A DNA stretch of 46,332 bases from contig JAKFDA010000026.1 of the NCBI GenBank assembly GCA_036676355.1, forward strand, positions 1-46,332, written 5' to 3'. Shown here one piece after another: positions 8,820-17,188 of this stretch; the stretch's first letter is position 1, and every line of letters starts with the position of its first letter. This DNA is from ZC4RG42 sp036676355. Lineage in GTDB: Bacteria > Pseudomonadota > Gammaproteobacteria > Burkholderiales > SG8-39. The position numbers and the translations under genes are program-made. The notes under the pieces were generated by a model. It did no database searches. It was not told the DNA's origin and saw only the letters and a list, made by a program, of their open reading frames with translations.

Positions 8820-11595
8820 GGTTCCTCTGCTCGCCCGGGCCGCTCAAGTTCGCCACACAACGGCCGCAAATACCGGGATGCGATGGATCGGCACCCACGT
8901 CGGCGCGGTGATGCCAGCAGCGCTCGCACTTGGCGTATTCCGTCGCTGTTGCCACGATTTTTTGCTCCGCCTCGCTTTTTGCGCGGACGACCGTCGCAGC
9001 GGATGTGATCATCACGAAGCGCAGATCATCATCAAGCGCGGCCAGAGCGTCGTAGCGCTCGCCCGCCGCATGAACTTCGATAGCGGCCTGCAGCGACGAG
9101 CCGATCTTTCCGCCGCTGCGCAATTCTTCCAGATGCTTCTGCACCTCGGCGCGTACCTCGCGCAACAATGCCCAACGGGTGATCAAGGCATCGCTATCGG
9201 ATACTTCCGGCAACGCATGCCAGGTCTGGAAAAAAACGCTGTCGTCCGGCTTGCCATTCAAGACGGCCCACGCCTCTTCAGCGGTAAAACTGAGAATCGG
9301 CGCCATCAGCCGCAGCAGTGAATGAGTCAGATGGTAAAGCGCATTCTGCGCCGAGCGACGTGCTCTGGAATCGGCGCCGGCGGTGTAGAGCCGATCCTTG
9401 AGAATATCGAGATAAAACGCGCCCAGATCTTCCGAGCAGTAGGTCTGCAGCTTCTGCACGATATGGTGAAACTCGTAGCGCTCATAGTGCACGGTCAGCG
9501 TGCGCTGAAACGCCGCGGCATGCGCCGAGGCATAACGGTCGATCTCGAGCCACTCGGATATCGGCAGTGCGTGCTTGGCCGGGTCGAAATCGGACACGTT
9601 CGCCAGCAGAAAGCGCAATGTGTTGCGAATGCGTCGATACGCCTCCACCACGCGCTTGAGAATCTCGTTCGAAATGGAGAGCTCGCCCGAGTAATCCGTC
9701 GCACCGACCCAGAGCCGTAGAATTTCTGCGCCCAGGCTGTCCGATACCTGCTGCGGCGCGACCACATTGCCTTTCGACTTGCTCATCTTGCGACCGGCGC
9801 CGTCGACGACGAAACCGTGCGTCAGCAGCGCATCGTACGGCGCACGGCCGTCCATCGCGCAGGCGGTCAGCAGCGAGGAGTGGAACCAGCCGCGATGCTG
9901 GTCCGAGCCTTCCAGATAGAGATCAGCCGGCCACTTGAAACGCCGCGCATCGTTACGCAGCACGGTGTAGTGCGTGGCGCCCGAATCGAACCAGACATCG
10001 AGCGTATCGCTGATCTTGGTGTATTGGCCGGCGTCGACGCCGAAGTCGGCGGCGCTCATGGCAAACCATGCTTCGATACCGCCCTGCTCCACCGCTTGCG
10101 CCGCCGTCTCGAGCAACGCGTCGGTATCCGGGTGCAGTTCGCCACTTTCGCGATGCACGAAGAAGGGAATCGGCACACCCCAGTTGCGCTGACGCGAGAT
10201 GCACCAGTCGGGCCGATTGGCGATCATGCCGTGCAAACGCGCCTGACCCCAGGCCGGATAAAACTGCGTTGCATCCACGGCGTTCAACGCAAGTTCGCGC
10301 AAGCTCCGACCATCGGCCGTCTTGCGATCCATGCCGACGAACCACTGCGTGGTCGCACGAAAAATGATCGGCGTCTTATGCCGCCAGCAATGCGGATAGC
10401 TGTGCTTCAGCCGATCGTGCTTCAGCAGGCGTGCGCGATGCTGCAATTCCTCGATGACGACCGCGTTCGCTTTCCACACCAGCAGGCCGCCGACCAGCGG
10501 CACCTTGTCGAAGAATTTGCCGTCGTCGCCCACCGGGTTGTCGATCGGCAGCGCATAGCGCTGGCCGACGATGTAATCGTCCACGCCATGCGCCGGCGCG
10601 GTGTGTACAAGGCCCGTGCCGGCTTCGAGCGTCACGTGCTCGCCGAGAATGATCGGCACGGCGCGCTCGTAGAACGGATGCTGCAGTTGCAAGTGCTCCA
10701 GCGCCTGCCCCTTGCAGCGCGCAAGCACTTCCGCCGCGCTGAGACCATAGCGATGCAGACATGCTTCGCGCAGTTCATCCGCGAGCACCAGCAGGCCGCG
10801 CTCCGTCTGCACCAGCGCATATTCGAACCCGGGATGCGCGCTGACCGCCTGGTTGGCGGGCAACGTCCATGGCGTGGTCGTCCAGATCACCGCCAGGGCG
10901 GGTTGATCGGGCAGCGACGCCAGGCCGAACGCACGCGCGAGCGCGGCACGATCCTTGAACTCGAAACCCACGTCGATCGCGTCGGAAGTCTTGTCTTCGT
11001 AATCTACTTCCGCTTCGGCCAATGCCGAACCGCAATCGATACACCAGTTCACCGGCTTCTGTCCGCGAAACAGCAAGCCACTCCTGAGCACCTTGCCAAG
11101 CGCGCGAATCTCGCCGGCTTCGGTTTTGAAATCCATGGTCCTGTAAGGGGCGTCCCAATCGGCCAGTACGCCAAGACGGATGAAATCCTTCTTCTGCCGC
11201 TCGACCTGTTCGGCAGCATACGCGCGGCATAGCGCACGCGCTTTGTTGCCGTCGATGTTCTTGCCGTGCAGCTTCTCGATCTGATGTTCGATCGGCAGTC
11301 CGTGACAGTCCCAGCCCGGCACGTAAGGCGCGTCGAAGCCCGCCAGGGTCTTCGATTTGACGATCATGTCCTTGAGAATCTTGTTGACCGCATGACCGAT
11401 GTGAATGTCGCCGTTCGCATAGGGCGGACCGTCATGCAACACGAACAGCGGCCGGCCCTTGCAGGCTTCGCGCAAACGTTGGTACAGCCCGGTTTCCTGC
11501 CAATGCCGTATCCATTCGGGCTCGCGTTTGGCGAGATCGCCACGCATGGGAAACGGCGTGTCCGGCAGATTGAGGGTCTTCTTGTAGTCCGACAT
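8812..11595 (-). CDS. ileS: isoleucyl-tRNA synthetase
   Basis: 927 aa class I synthetase. It carries the HIGH signature at 65-68 (GDIHIGH), GWDCHGLPIE shortly after, the CP1 editing domain with the TTTPWTLPANQAV motif, and KMSKS at 603-607. The C-terminal zinc finger has two CxxC pairs (CERC and CGRC) within the last 45 residues, as in E. coli-type bacterial IleRS. The length matches the family (about 930-940). It starts 1 nt after the ribF stop and overlaps lspA at its end, the classical ribF-ileS-lspA arrangement. Confidence 0.98.
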   Translation of the reverse strand: MSDYKKTLNLPDTPFPMRGDLAKREPEWIRHWQETGLYQRLREACKGRPLFVLHDGPPYANGDIHIGHAVNKILKDMIVKSKTLAGFDAPYVPGWDCHGLPIEHQIEKLHGKNIDGNKARALCRAYAAEQVERQKKDFIRLGVLADWDAPYRTMDFKTEAGEIRALGKVLRSGLLFRGQKPVNWCIDCGSALAEAEVDYEDKTSDAIDVGFEFKDRAALARAFGLASLPDQPALAVIWTTTPWTLPANQAVSAHPGFEYALVQTERGLLVLADELREACLHRYGLSAAEVLARCKGQALEHLQLQHPFYERAVPIILGEHVTLEAGTGLVHTAPAHGVDDYIVGQRYALPIDNPVGDDGKFFDKVPLVGGLLVWKANAVVIEELQHRARLLKHDRLKHSYPHCWRHKTPIIFRATTQWFVGMDRKTADGRSLRELALNAVDATQFYPAWGQARLHGMIANRPDWCISRQRNWGVPIPFFVHRESGELHPDTDALLETAAQAVEQGGIEAWFAMSAADFGVDAGQYTKISDTLDVWFDSGATHYTVLRNDARRFKWPADLYLEGSDQHRGWFHSSLLTACAMDGRAPYDALLTHGFVVDGAGRKMSKSKGNVVAPQQVSDSLGAEILRLWVGATDYSGELSISNEILKRVVEAYRRIRNTLRFLLANVSDFDPAKHALPISEWLEIDRYASAHAAAFQRTLTVHYERYEFHHIVQKLQTYCSEDLGAFYLDILKDRLYTAGADSRARRSAQNALYHLTHSLLRLMAPILSFTAEEAWAVLNGKPDDSVFFQTWHALPEVSDSDALITRWALLREVRAEVQKHLEELRSGGKIGSSLQAAIEVHAAGERYDALAALDDDLRFVMITSAATVVRAKSEAEQKIVATATEYAKCERCWHHRADVGADPSHPGICGRCVANLSGPGEQRNHA

Positions 11596-11596
11596 G

Positions 11597-12523
11597 TCAA
11601 CGACTTTCTAGGATGTCGCGCGCCGCGATGCAGTCGCGCGCAATCTGTGCCTTCAAGGTTTCAAGGTCCGCGTACTTTTCTTCATCGCGAATCTTGGCGA
11701 GAAACTCCACGCGCAAATGGCGGCCGTAGAGTTCCCGCTGAAAATCGAACAAATGCACTTCCAGCGTGTTGCGTCCGTTCGCGGTAATGGTCGGCCGCAA
11801 CCCGAGGCTCGCCACGCCATCACACACGCCATCGCCCGCTCCATGTACGCGCACCGCAAAAATGCCGCTCAGCGGCGGACGGTTGTGTTTCATCTGCACA
11901 TTGGCCGTCGCGAAACCGAGTTCACGGCCGAGCTTGCGTCCATGCACTACGCGACCGCTTATGCTGTAACGGCGCCCGAGCAGCCGTTCGGCCTGGGCAA
12001 GATCGCCAACGGAGAGCGCCGCACGCACGGCCGAACTCGATATGCGCATACCGCCGTTCGTGACCGTCGGCATCGTTTCAAGCGTGAACCCATGCACTTG
12101 CGCAGCCCGTTGCAATGCGTCGAGATCACCTGCCCGCCGCGCGCCATAGCGAAAATCGTCACCCACCAGCACCCAGCGCACTCGTAATCCATCGACCAGC
12201 AAACCTTCCACGAACGCTTCGGGCGATAGCGCGGCGAAGGCGCGACTGAAGCGTTGCACATGCACGTGTTCGACACCATGTGCCGCAAGCAATGTCAGTT
12301 TCTCACGCAGGGAAGTGAGGCGGGTGGGCGCCGAAGCCGGTGTGAACAGTTCGCGTGGATGCGGCTCGAAGGTCAGCACGCTGGCCTTGAGGTCGCGCGC
12401 CTGTGCGGCGCGGACCAGGCGATTCAGCATCTGCTGATGGCCTTTGTGCACGCCGTCGAAATTACCGATCGTCAACGCAACCGGCCTGTCGAGGCGCGGG
12501 GCGAGTCCGCGAGTGACCTGCAT
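11597..12523 (-). CDS. ribF: bifunctional riboflavin kinase/FMN adenylyltransferase
   Basis: 308 aa. The N-terminal FMN adenylyltransferase domain has the nucleotidyltransferase motif GNFDGVHKGH at 20-29. The C-terminal riboflavin kinase domain has GRKLGRELGFATANV and a conserved NTLEVHLFDF glutamate. The product converts riboflavin to FMN and FAD in the cytoplasm. The start is ATG 12523 (MQVTRGL), which matches the usual N-terminus and has GGATGAG just before it; the frame stays open 34 codons further upstream without a convincing start. First gene of the operon ribF-ileS-lspA-ispH. No FMN riboswitch-like sequence is seen upstream. Confidence 0.97.
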   Translation of the reverse strand: MQVTRGLAPRLDRPVALTIGNFDGVHKGHQQMLNRLVRAAQARDLKASVLTFEPHPRELFTPASAPTRLTSLREKLTLLAAHGVEHVHVQRFSRAFAALSPEAFVEGLLVDGLRVRWVLVGDDFRYGARRAGDLDALQRAAQVHGFTLETMPTVTNGGMRISSSAVRAALSVGDLAQAERLLGRRYSISGRVVHGRKLGRELGFATANVQMKHNRPPLSGIFAVRVHGAGDGVCDGVASLGLRPTITANGRNTLEVHLFDFQRELYGRHLRVEFLAKIRDEEKYADLETLKAQIARDCIAARDILESR

Positions 12524-12551
12524 CTCATCCGGGACTGATGAAAAGCGTTGA

Positions 12552-12557
12552 ATTTTA
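12552..12557 (-). promoter_or_regulatory. possible -10 element upstream of ribF
   Basis: TAAAAT on the minus strand, five of six matches to the -10 consensus, about 29 nt upstream of the ribF start. The matching -35 position (TTTCGG at 17-bp spacing) is poor. The rest of the 12524-12698 gap shows no gene and no convincing terminator. Confidence 0.3.
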
Positions 12558-12698
12558 GCTGCTTTCACCCTTCCCCGAAACCTTCGACCGGAATCAATAC
12601 GGCTTCGAGTCGATCCGGCCGGCACAGCGACCGGCGTCAGCGATTATCCACACACCCGTCCGGTTTGCTTTTTTACCCCGGGGGCGATGCGAGCGGTA

Positions 12699-13340
12699 TC
12701 AGCTGCTGCGTTTACTCGTCGCGCGCGGATTGAGCGTGTAGGTGCCGGTGAGCGTGGCTTGTGCAAGCACATGCGGCTTGATGGCGCTCAGCACATCGGC
12801 GCCGCCGAAGCGCCCGCCGACCCCGGATCGCGCGACATCGAGCGCATAGACCGTAAATGTATAGCGGTGGATCAGCTCGTCGTTCCACGGTGGGCACGGG
12901 CCGTCGTAGCCGTAGTAGTCGCCGCCCATGTCCGGATCGCCGGCAAACCATCCGGTGTAATCGTTGATGCCCTGGCGCGCCCCATGCGGCGCCTCCGGAC
13001 CCGGCTTGCCGCGCGGCGTGACTCCATTCGAATATTCGCCGGCCTGGATCTCCGTTATCGCGGCAGGCAGATCCACCAGCACCCAATGGTAGAAATCCAC
13101 GCGCGGCAGGCTCGCCGGCACACTGCGCCCTTCCTGATTGACATCGTCGCCCCGGCTCGGCACATCGGGATCGTGGCACAGCAACACGAACGAAAGTGTT
13201 CCCGCCGGAGCGTCGTCCCAGCGCAAATGCGGATTGCGATTGGTGGACAGCTTGATATGACTCGACGCATCCGGCACCGCGAAGGCGAATTCACCCGGAA
13301 TTGCATGACCACCAGCAAAGCTAGAACTGGACAGTTGCAT
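12699..13340 (-). CDS. YbhB/YbcL family PEBP-like protein
   Basis: 213 aa member of the phosphatidylethanolamine-binding protein/Raf kinase inhibitor superfamily. Visible hallmarks are the ligand-pocket motif CHDPDVP near residue 55, FYHWVLVDLP, and the family signature YDGPCPPWND followed by HRYTFTVYALD. No signal peptide is present, so the protein is probably cytoplasmic. The biochemical role of bacterial YbhB-type proteins is not established. ATG 13340 has AGGAAG upstream. It lies 16 nt after the SirB1-like gene and is probably cotranscribed with it. Confidence 0.9.
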   Translation of the reverse strand: MQLSSSSFAGGHAIPGEFAFAVPDASSHIKLSTNRNPHLRWDDAPAGTLSFVLLCHDPDVPSRGDDVNQEGRSVPASLPRVDFYHWVLVDLPAAITEIQAGEYSNGVTPRGKPGPEAPHGARQGINDYTGWFAGDPDMGGDYYGYDGPCPPWNDELIHRYTFTVYALDVARSGVGGRFGGADVLSAIKPHVLAQATLTGTYTLNPRATSKRSS

Positions 13341-13356
13341 GATTCTTCCTCCGATT

Positions 13357-14190
13357 TCAATTCAGGCGCGACGACGCGGCCTTCAGCTCGACCAATTTTT
13401 CGTGAATCTCGGCGGCATCCGCCGCTTCCGGCCGGCGGCGCAGATAATTCTGCAAATCGCTCAGGGCCGCGCGAAAACAATCGAGCTCAGCATAAATCAA
13501 ACCGCGATCGCGCAACTCCTCAGCCGATTCCGGCACCACCAGCAACATGTGCTGCATGATGTTGAGCGCCTTGCCATACTCGCCGGCGCCAAGATAGATG
13601 TGCTTGAGATTGCGCAGCAGTCGCGCAATGACATCGCGTGAAGTGGCGGGAGCGAGATAACTTTCCAGATTCGTGGCGCCCGCCTGTCGCTCCTGCAGCG
13701 CGCGCTTGAGGCGACTGCGCAATTCCGGCTCGGACTGTGGCTGCCCGCCGGTATAGGGATCGAGGATGAGATTGCCGCGATTGAGCTTGAGTTTTACCAG
13801 AAAATGGCCGGGGAACGACAGGCCGTGCAGACGCAGCCCGAGCTGACGACCGATTTCGATATAGAGGATCGACAAGGTGATCGGAATGCCGACGCGACGC
13901 TCCAGCACCTCGTTCAGATAGCTGTTGCGCGGATCGTAATAGGCTTCGGTGTTGCCGCGTAAACCGAGCTCTTCGAACAGATAATGGTTCAGCGCGACAA
14001 CCTTCTGCTCGGCGAACGCGTCAGCCGGACAACGACCGCGCACTACTTCGGCCATCCCTTCCAGCCGCGCCATCCAGTCGTCGGGCTGCAACTCGGGATA
14101 CTCGTCCTGCGCAATCAGAAAGCAGGCACGGGCCAGACTGAAGTGATCGCGTGTAACCAGTTCAGCGAAACTTTCGAGATTTGCCGTCAC
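13357..14190 (-). CDS. SirB1-family transglutaminase-like/TPR protein
   Basis: 277 aa from a GTG start. The N-terminal two thirds match the SirB1/YchA family (transglutaminase-like fold), with DDWMARLEGMAE, ALNHYLFEELGLRGN, YYDPRNSYLNEVLERRVGIPITLSILYIEIGRQ and GHFLVK. The C-terminal 80 residues look like two tetratricopeptide repeats (YLGAGEYGKALNIMQHML, RGLIYAELDCFRAALSDL). It is predicted to be cytoplasmic and its molecular function is unknown. It is separated from murJ by an intrinsic terminator, so its promoter must lie very close to the start; none is clear. Confidence 0.88.
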   Translation of the reverse strand: MTANLESFAELVTRDHFSLARACFLIAQDEYPELQPDDWMARLEGMAEVVRGRCPADAFAEQKVVALNHYLFEELGLRGNTEAYYDPRNSYLNEVLERRVGIPITLSILYIEIGRQLGLRLHGLSFPGHFLVKLKLNRGNLILDPYTGGQPQSEPELRSRLKRALQERQAGATNLESYLAPATSRDVIARLLRNLKHIYLGAGEYGKALNIMQHMLLVVPESAEELRDRGLIYAELDCFRAALSDLQNYLRRRPEAADAAEIHEKLVELKAASSRLN

Positions 14191-14201
14191 TACACCATTC
14201 T

Positions 14202-14228
14202 AAAAACGGCACCGGCGCGAGCCGGCGC
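14202..14228 (-). terminator. intrinsic terminator of murJ
   Basis: On the minus strand an 8-bp stem (GCGCCGGC/GCCGGTGC, one G-T pair) with a TCGC loop is followed by CGTTTTTAG. It lies 27 nt after the murJ stop and just before the SirB1-like gene, so it separates the two transcription units. Confidence 0.8.
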
Positions 14229-14255
14229 AATGCAGAGTGGGAACACCGGATGCGC

Positions 14256-15791
14256 TCACCCGGCACGACGCAGAAAATCCTTGGGCCTGAAGCCCAGGGC
14301 CGCCAGCGCCCCGAAGTAGACCACCATACCCAGTGAAACCAGACCACCGAGCATCGCGACGCGATACTGCCACGTCACAGTCATCCACCAGGTGGCCGGG
14401 CGATCGGCCGCTAACAACGCGCCTGCCATCACGATAATCGCCAGGGCAATCTTCAGTGCGAATTTCAACCACCCGGGTTGCGGCTGATAGATCCGATGCT
14501 GACGCAACTTGTAATACAGCAGTCCGGCGTTCAAACATGCTCCCAAACCGATAGCAAGCGCCAGACCGGCATGACGGAGCGGCACGATGAAAATCAGATT
14601 CATCACCTGTGTGGCGCACAGGGTGAGAATAGCGATTTTCACCGGGGTACGAATATTCTGCCGCGCATAGAACCCGGGCGCCAACACTTTCACCAGAATC
14701 AAGCCGAGCAGGCCGACGCTATAGGCGATGAGCGCCTGACGGGTCATGACGAGATCGGTGACATCGAAGCGGCCGTAATGAAACAGCGTTGCGATCAGCG
14801 GAACAGCCAGTACGGCCAATGCGGCGGCGGCGGGAAGCGCAAGCATCAGCGTCAGACGCAGCCCCCAGTCGAGCAGACTCGAGTAATCGGCGCGCCGGTC
14901 ATCCGCGTGGCACTTCGCCAGGCTCGGCAGCAGGATCGTGCCCAGCGCAACACCCAGCAACCCGGTCGGGAATTCCATCAGACGATCGGCGTAATACAGC
15001 CATGACACGCTGCCGGTCTGCAGAAAGGACGCGAAAATCGTATTCAGCAGCAGACTGATCTGCGCCACCGAAACCCCCAGCAGCGCCGGCCCCATCAGCA
15101 GCAGAATGCGTTTGACACCGGGATCGGCAAAGTCGAAACGCGGACGCGGCAACATGCCCAGACGCATCAACGCGGGAATCTGAAATGCGAGCTGCAGCAC
15201 GCCGCCCGCAAAAACGGCCCAGGCCAGCACCAGCACCGGCGGATCGAAGTAAGGCGTAAGGAACAACGCCGCCACGATGAAGGACACATTGAGTAGCGTC
15301 GGCGTAAACGCGGGAATCGCAAAGCGGCTCCAGGTGTTCAACACACTGCCGGCCAGCGCCGCGAGCGAAATGAAGAGGATGTACGGAAAGGTGATCCGCA
15401 GCATCGTGACAGTCAGGTCGAACTTGCCCGGCTCGTTTGCGAAACCCGGCGCACTGACATAGACGATCGCCCAGGCGCCGAGAACCCCGATGGCGGTCAC
15501 AACCACCAGCGACAGCGCGAGTACGGTCGCGGTCCGGTCGATCAGCAGTTTTGTGTCCCGCTCCCCGTGTCGCTGCTTATATTCGGCCAGTACCGGGACG
15601 AAGGCTTGCGAAAATGCGCCTTCGGCAAACAGGCGTCGCAGCAGATTGGGAATCCGGAAAGCGACAAAGAACGCGTCGGTAGCAAGGCCGGCCCCGAACA
15701 CGCGGGCGATCAGCGCATCGCGCACAAAGCCGAGAATGCGCGACACAAGAGTCATGCTGCTCACCGTGGCGAGCGCTTTCAGTAGATTCAT
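14256..15791 (-). CDS. murJ: lipid II flippase MurJ
   Basis: 511 aa, the same length as E. coli MurJ, a 14-helix MOP-superfamily membrane protein that flips lipid II across the inner membrane for peptidoglycan synthesis. The N-terminus MNLLKALATVSSMTLVSRIL and the segment GFVRDALIARVFGAG, DAFFVAFRIPNLLRRLFAEGAFSQAFVPV are diagnostic. Hydrophobic segments occur throughout. ATG 15791 is preferred; an upstream in-frame GTG at 15809 adds six unconserved residues. Divergent from rpsT, with a 173-bp intergenic region, and followed by its own intrinsic terminator. Confidence 0.97.
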   Translation of the reverse strand: MNLLKALATVSSMTLVSRILGFVRDALIARVFGAGLATDAFFVAFRIPNLLRRLFAEGAFSQAFVPVLAEYKQRHGERDTKLLIDRTATVLALSLVVVTAIGVLGAWAIVYVSAPGFANEPGKFDLTVTMLRITFPYILFISLAALAGSVLNTWSRFAIPAFTPTLLNVSFIVAALFLTPYFDPPVLVLAWAVFAGGVLQLAFQIPALMRLGMLPRPRFDFADPGVKRILLLMGPALLGVSVAQISLLLNTIFASFLQTGSVSWLYYADRLMEFPTGLLGVALGTILLPSLAKCHADDRRADYSSLLDWGLRLTLMLALPAAAALAVLAVPLIATLFHYGRFDVTDLVMTRQALIAYSVGLLGLILVKVLAPGFYARQNIRTPVKIAILTLCATQVMNLIFIVPLRHAGLALAIGLGACLNAGLLYYKLRQHRIYQPQPGWLKFALKIALAIIVMAGALLAADRPATWWMTVTWQYRVAMLGGLVSLGMVVYFGALAALGFRPKDFLRRAG

Positions 15792-15904
15792 AGTGCGGCC
15801 CGGCTGCACCGGTACCGAGCGTGTCGGAAGACGCGCGATTATACGAGGCGGTCCGACGCAACCATGAACCGCATGCGCGCCGACGGCATTACGAGCCGTC
15901 GGCC

Positions 15905-15933
15905 TTGCGCAAGGGGGCGGTCGTCGCTAGAAT
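15905..15933 (+). promoter_or_regulatory. sigma70 promoter of rpsT
   Basis: TTGCGC and TAGAAT separated by exactly 17 bp. The predicted start (about 15940) lies 25 nt before the rpsT ATG. The same CGCTAGAAT -10 context recurs upstream of metG. Confidence 0.6.
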
Positions 15934-15964
15934 GCCCGGCTTTGCCGAACCGGTTCCCTTTTCC

Positions 15965-16231
15965 ATGGCCAATACCGCACAAGCGCGCAAGCGCGCGCGC
16001 CAATCCGAGTCGCAGCGCCAGCACAACGCGGCTCTGCGCTCCGAATTCCGCACCGCGATCAAGAAAGTAAAGAAAGCGATTGCAGCCGGCGACCAAGCCG
16101 CTGCGCAGCTCGTTTATCGCGAGTCGACCAGCGTCGTCGATCGTATCGCGGACAAGAAAATCATTCATAAAAACAAGGCTGGTCGCCATAAGAGCCGGCT
16201 TGCTGCGCAAATCAAGGCGATGGCCGCTTAA
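15965..16231 (+). CDS. rpsT: 30S ribosomal protein S20
   Basis: 88 aa, highly basic. The sequence MANTAQARKRARQSE, NAALRSEFRTAIKKVKKAI and ADKKIIHKNKAGRHKSRL is typical of S20, which binds 16S rRNA in the body of the small subunit. The ATG has no Shine-Dalgarno sequence; the 10 bases before it are a pyrimidine run (TCCCTTTTCC). In E. coli, rpsT translation is also weakly initiated and autoregulated; a similar control is possible here but is inference. Own promoter upstream and strong terminator downstream: a single-gene transcript. Confidence 0.97.
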   Translation: MANTAQARKRARQSESQRQHNAALRSEFRTAIKKVKKAIAAGDQAAAQLVYRESTSVVDRIADKKIIHKNKAGRHKSRLAAQIKAMAA

Positions 16232-16257
16232 GCGCTATCCCTGCTCTTCTTTTAAAT

Positions 16258-16286
16258 AAAAATGGCCTGCATTGCAGGCCATTTTT
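16258..16286. terminator. bidirectional intrinsic terminator between rpsT and DUF3579 gene
   Basis: A perfect inverted repeat, AAAAATGGCCTGC and GCAGGCCATTTTT around ATT, gives an 8-bp GC-rich core with an A tract on one side and a T tract on the other. It serves rpsT on the plus strand and the convergent gene on the minus strand. Confidence 0.9.
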
Positions 16287-16305
16287 ATTTGCCCTTGCCT
16301 CACGC

Positions 16306-16647
16306 TCATTCCTCCATGCCGGCAGGCAAGGCCCCACGGTCGAACGCACGTCCCGGCCGCACGATCAATTCATTGTCCCTGGCGAAGCGAGTGATAAAGC
16401 GGTAGGCGCGTGCGTCGATCTCCGCCAGTCGCGCATCCACCACCACACTCTTGACGCCGCTCGAAATGATCGGCCGCACGTAGGGCGACATCACCGCGCC
16501 AGGCTGGCCGCCGAAAGGCGCCAGCACCCGGCACAGGCGCTCCGCCCAGTCGTGCGGGCGAAAGCACCCTCCTCCCAGCGTCTGCCCCACTATTACGAAC
16601 TCGTCGGTATCGATCAGCATAAGGTTTGGAATCGCGGCAACGCCCAT
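16306..16647 (-). CDS. DUF3579 family protein
   Basis: 113 aa from ATG 16647 (or 104 aa from ATG 16620). The core LIDTDEFVIVGQT, CFRPHDWAERLCRVLAPFG, SPYVRPIISSGVKSVVVDAR and AYRFITRFARDNELIVRPGR matches the DUF3579 family of betaproteobacteria as I remember it. No catalytic motif, signal peptide or membrane segment is seen; the function is unknown. Neither start has a clear Shine-Dalgarno sequence. The frame stays open further upstream but that part is low-complexity AT-rich sequence. Convergent with rpsT and divergent from the small gene at 16745. This family commonly sits near arginine-biosynthesis genes. Confidence 0.78.
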   Translation of the reverse strand: MGVAAIPNLMLIDTDEFVIVGQTLGGGCFRPHDWAERLCRVLAPFGGQPGAVMSPYVRPIISSGVKSVVVDARLAEIDARAYRFITRFARDNELIVRPGRAFDRGALPAGMEE

Positions 16648-16666
16648 AATCAGGAAAAAGGTCTCG

Positions 16667-16695
16667 AAAATGAAGCGGTTGCTTTGAATTGTTAA
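16667..16695 (-). promoter_or_regulatory. possible promoter of the DUF3579 gene
   Basis: Minus strand TTAACA (five of six -35 matches), 17-bp spacer, CATTTT. It lies in a distinctly AT-rich patch (about 16660-16730) between two divergent genes and would give a leader of about 13 nt to ATG 16647. Confidence 0.3.
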
Positions 16696-16744
16696 TTTTC
16701 GTGTGTTTACATCGGTTTTTGGCTGTTCCCAGGGATCAAGACCG

Positions 16745-16996
16745 ATGTCCAGCTTCCAAACAATCAAGTATCGTTTCCGCATCCGCACGCGCCAAGGGTT
16801 GATCGTGGAAAAGCTCACGATTCACGGGCGGGACGAAGCCGATGCCGAACGCAAACTGCGACAGATGTATCCGCATTGCGAGATTATCGAACGCAGCTTC
16901 CGCACCACTGCCGCCGTGCCGCGCATGCTGGCCATCCGCAGCGAGCCGAGCATCCTCCCGTCGCTGCGCGGCGGGCACAGTATGCCGGGCAAATAA
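16745..16996 (+). CDS. small conserved hypothetical protein
   Basis: 83 aa, basic, no membrane segment or signal peptide. The first 50 residues (KYRFRIRTRQG, IVEKLTIHGRDEADAERKLRQMYPHCEIIE) read like a compact beta-alpha-beta domain and resemble small conserved proteins of betaproteobacteria, but I cannot assign a function. The C-terminal tail is Pro/Ser/Gly-rich. ATG 16745 has AGGGA nine bases upstream; an in-frame ATG at 16703 lies before that site. It lies upstream of argD, separated from it by about 190 nt that contain a promoter and a terminator-like hairpin. Confidence 0.65.
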   Translation: MSSFQTIKYRFRIRTRQGLIVEKLTIHGRDEADAERKLRQMYPHCEIIERSFRTTAAVPRMLAIRSEPSILPSLRGGHSMPGK

Positions 16997-17089
16997 GCGC
17001 GAAGAACGCCGGGCAACACAGCGCCCGACAGCCGCACTTCCAACCGCGAACCGCCCCATCAGGCGTGTCGTCGGCACAACCCGCTATGC

Positions 17090-17095
17090 TATGAT
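17090..17095 (+). promoter_or_regulatory. -10 element, probable argD promoter
   Basis: TATGAT, five of six matches to consensus, in the context CGCTATGCTATGATTCG. Predicted start near 17102, leaving an 87-nt leader to the argD ATG. The -35 position is poor. Confidence 0.4.
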
Positions 17096-17141
17096 TCGCG
17101 TCACTTGTCGCGCACATATGCTTGCGGCGAGTCACTAAACC

Positions 17142-17167
17142 GGCGGCGCGAGCCGCCATTTGTTTTT
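17142..17167 (+). terminator. terminator-like hairpin in the argD leader
   Basis: Stem GGCGGC/GCCGCC, loop GCGA, then ATTTGTTTTT. It could end transcription of the small upstream gene (stop at 16996), but it also lies between the likely argD promoter and the argD start codon, 22 nt from the ATG, so it could act as an attenuator. Confidence 0.55.
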
Positions 17168-17188
17168 GCATCGCTCCGGTTTCACACC

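Noticed and set aside
12524..12698. Possible FMN riboswitch before ribF
   Set aside because: The conserved FMN-aptamer segments are absent. Likewise no SAM, THF, TPP or lysine riboswitch fold was recognised before metG, folE2, dxs or the decarboxylase.
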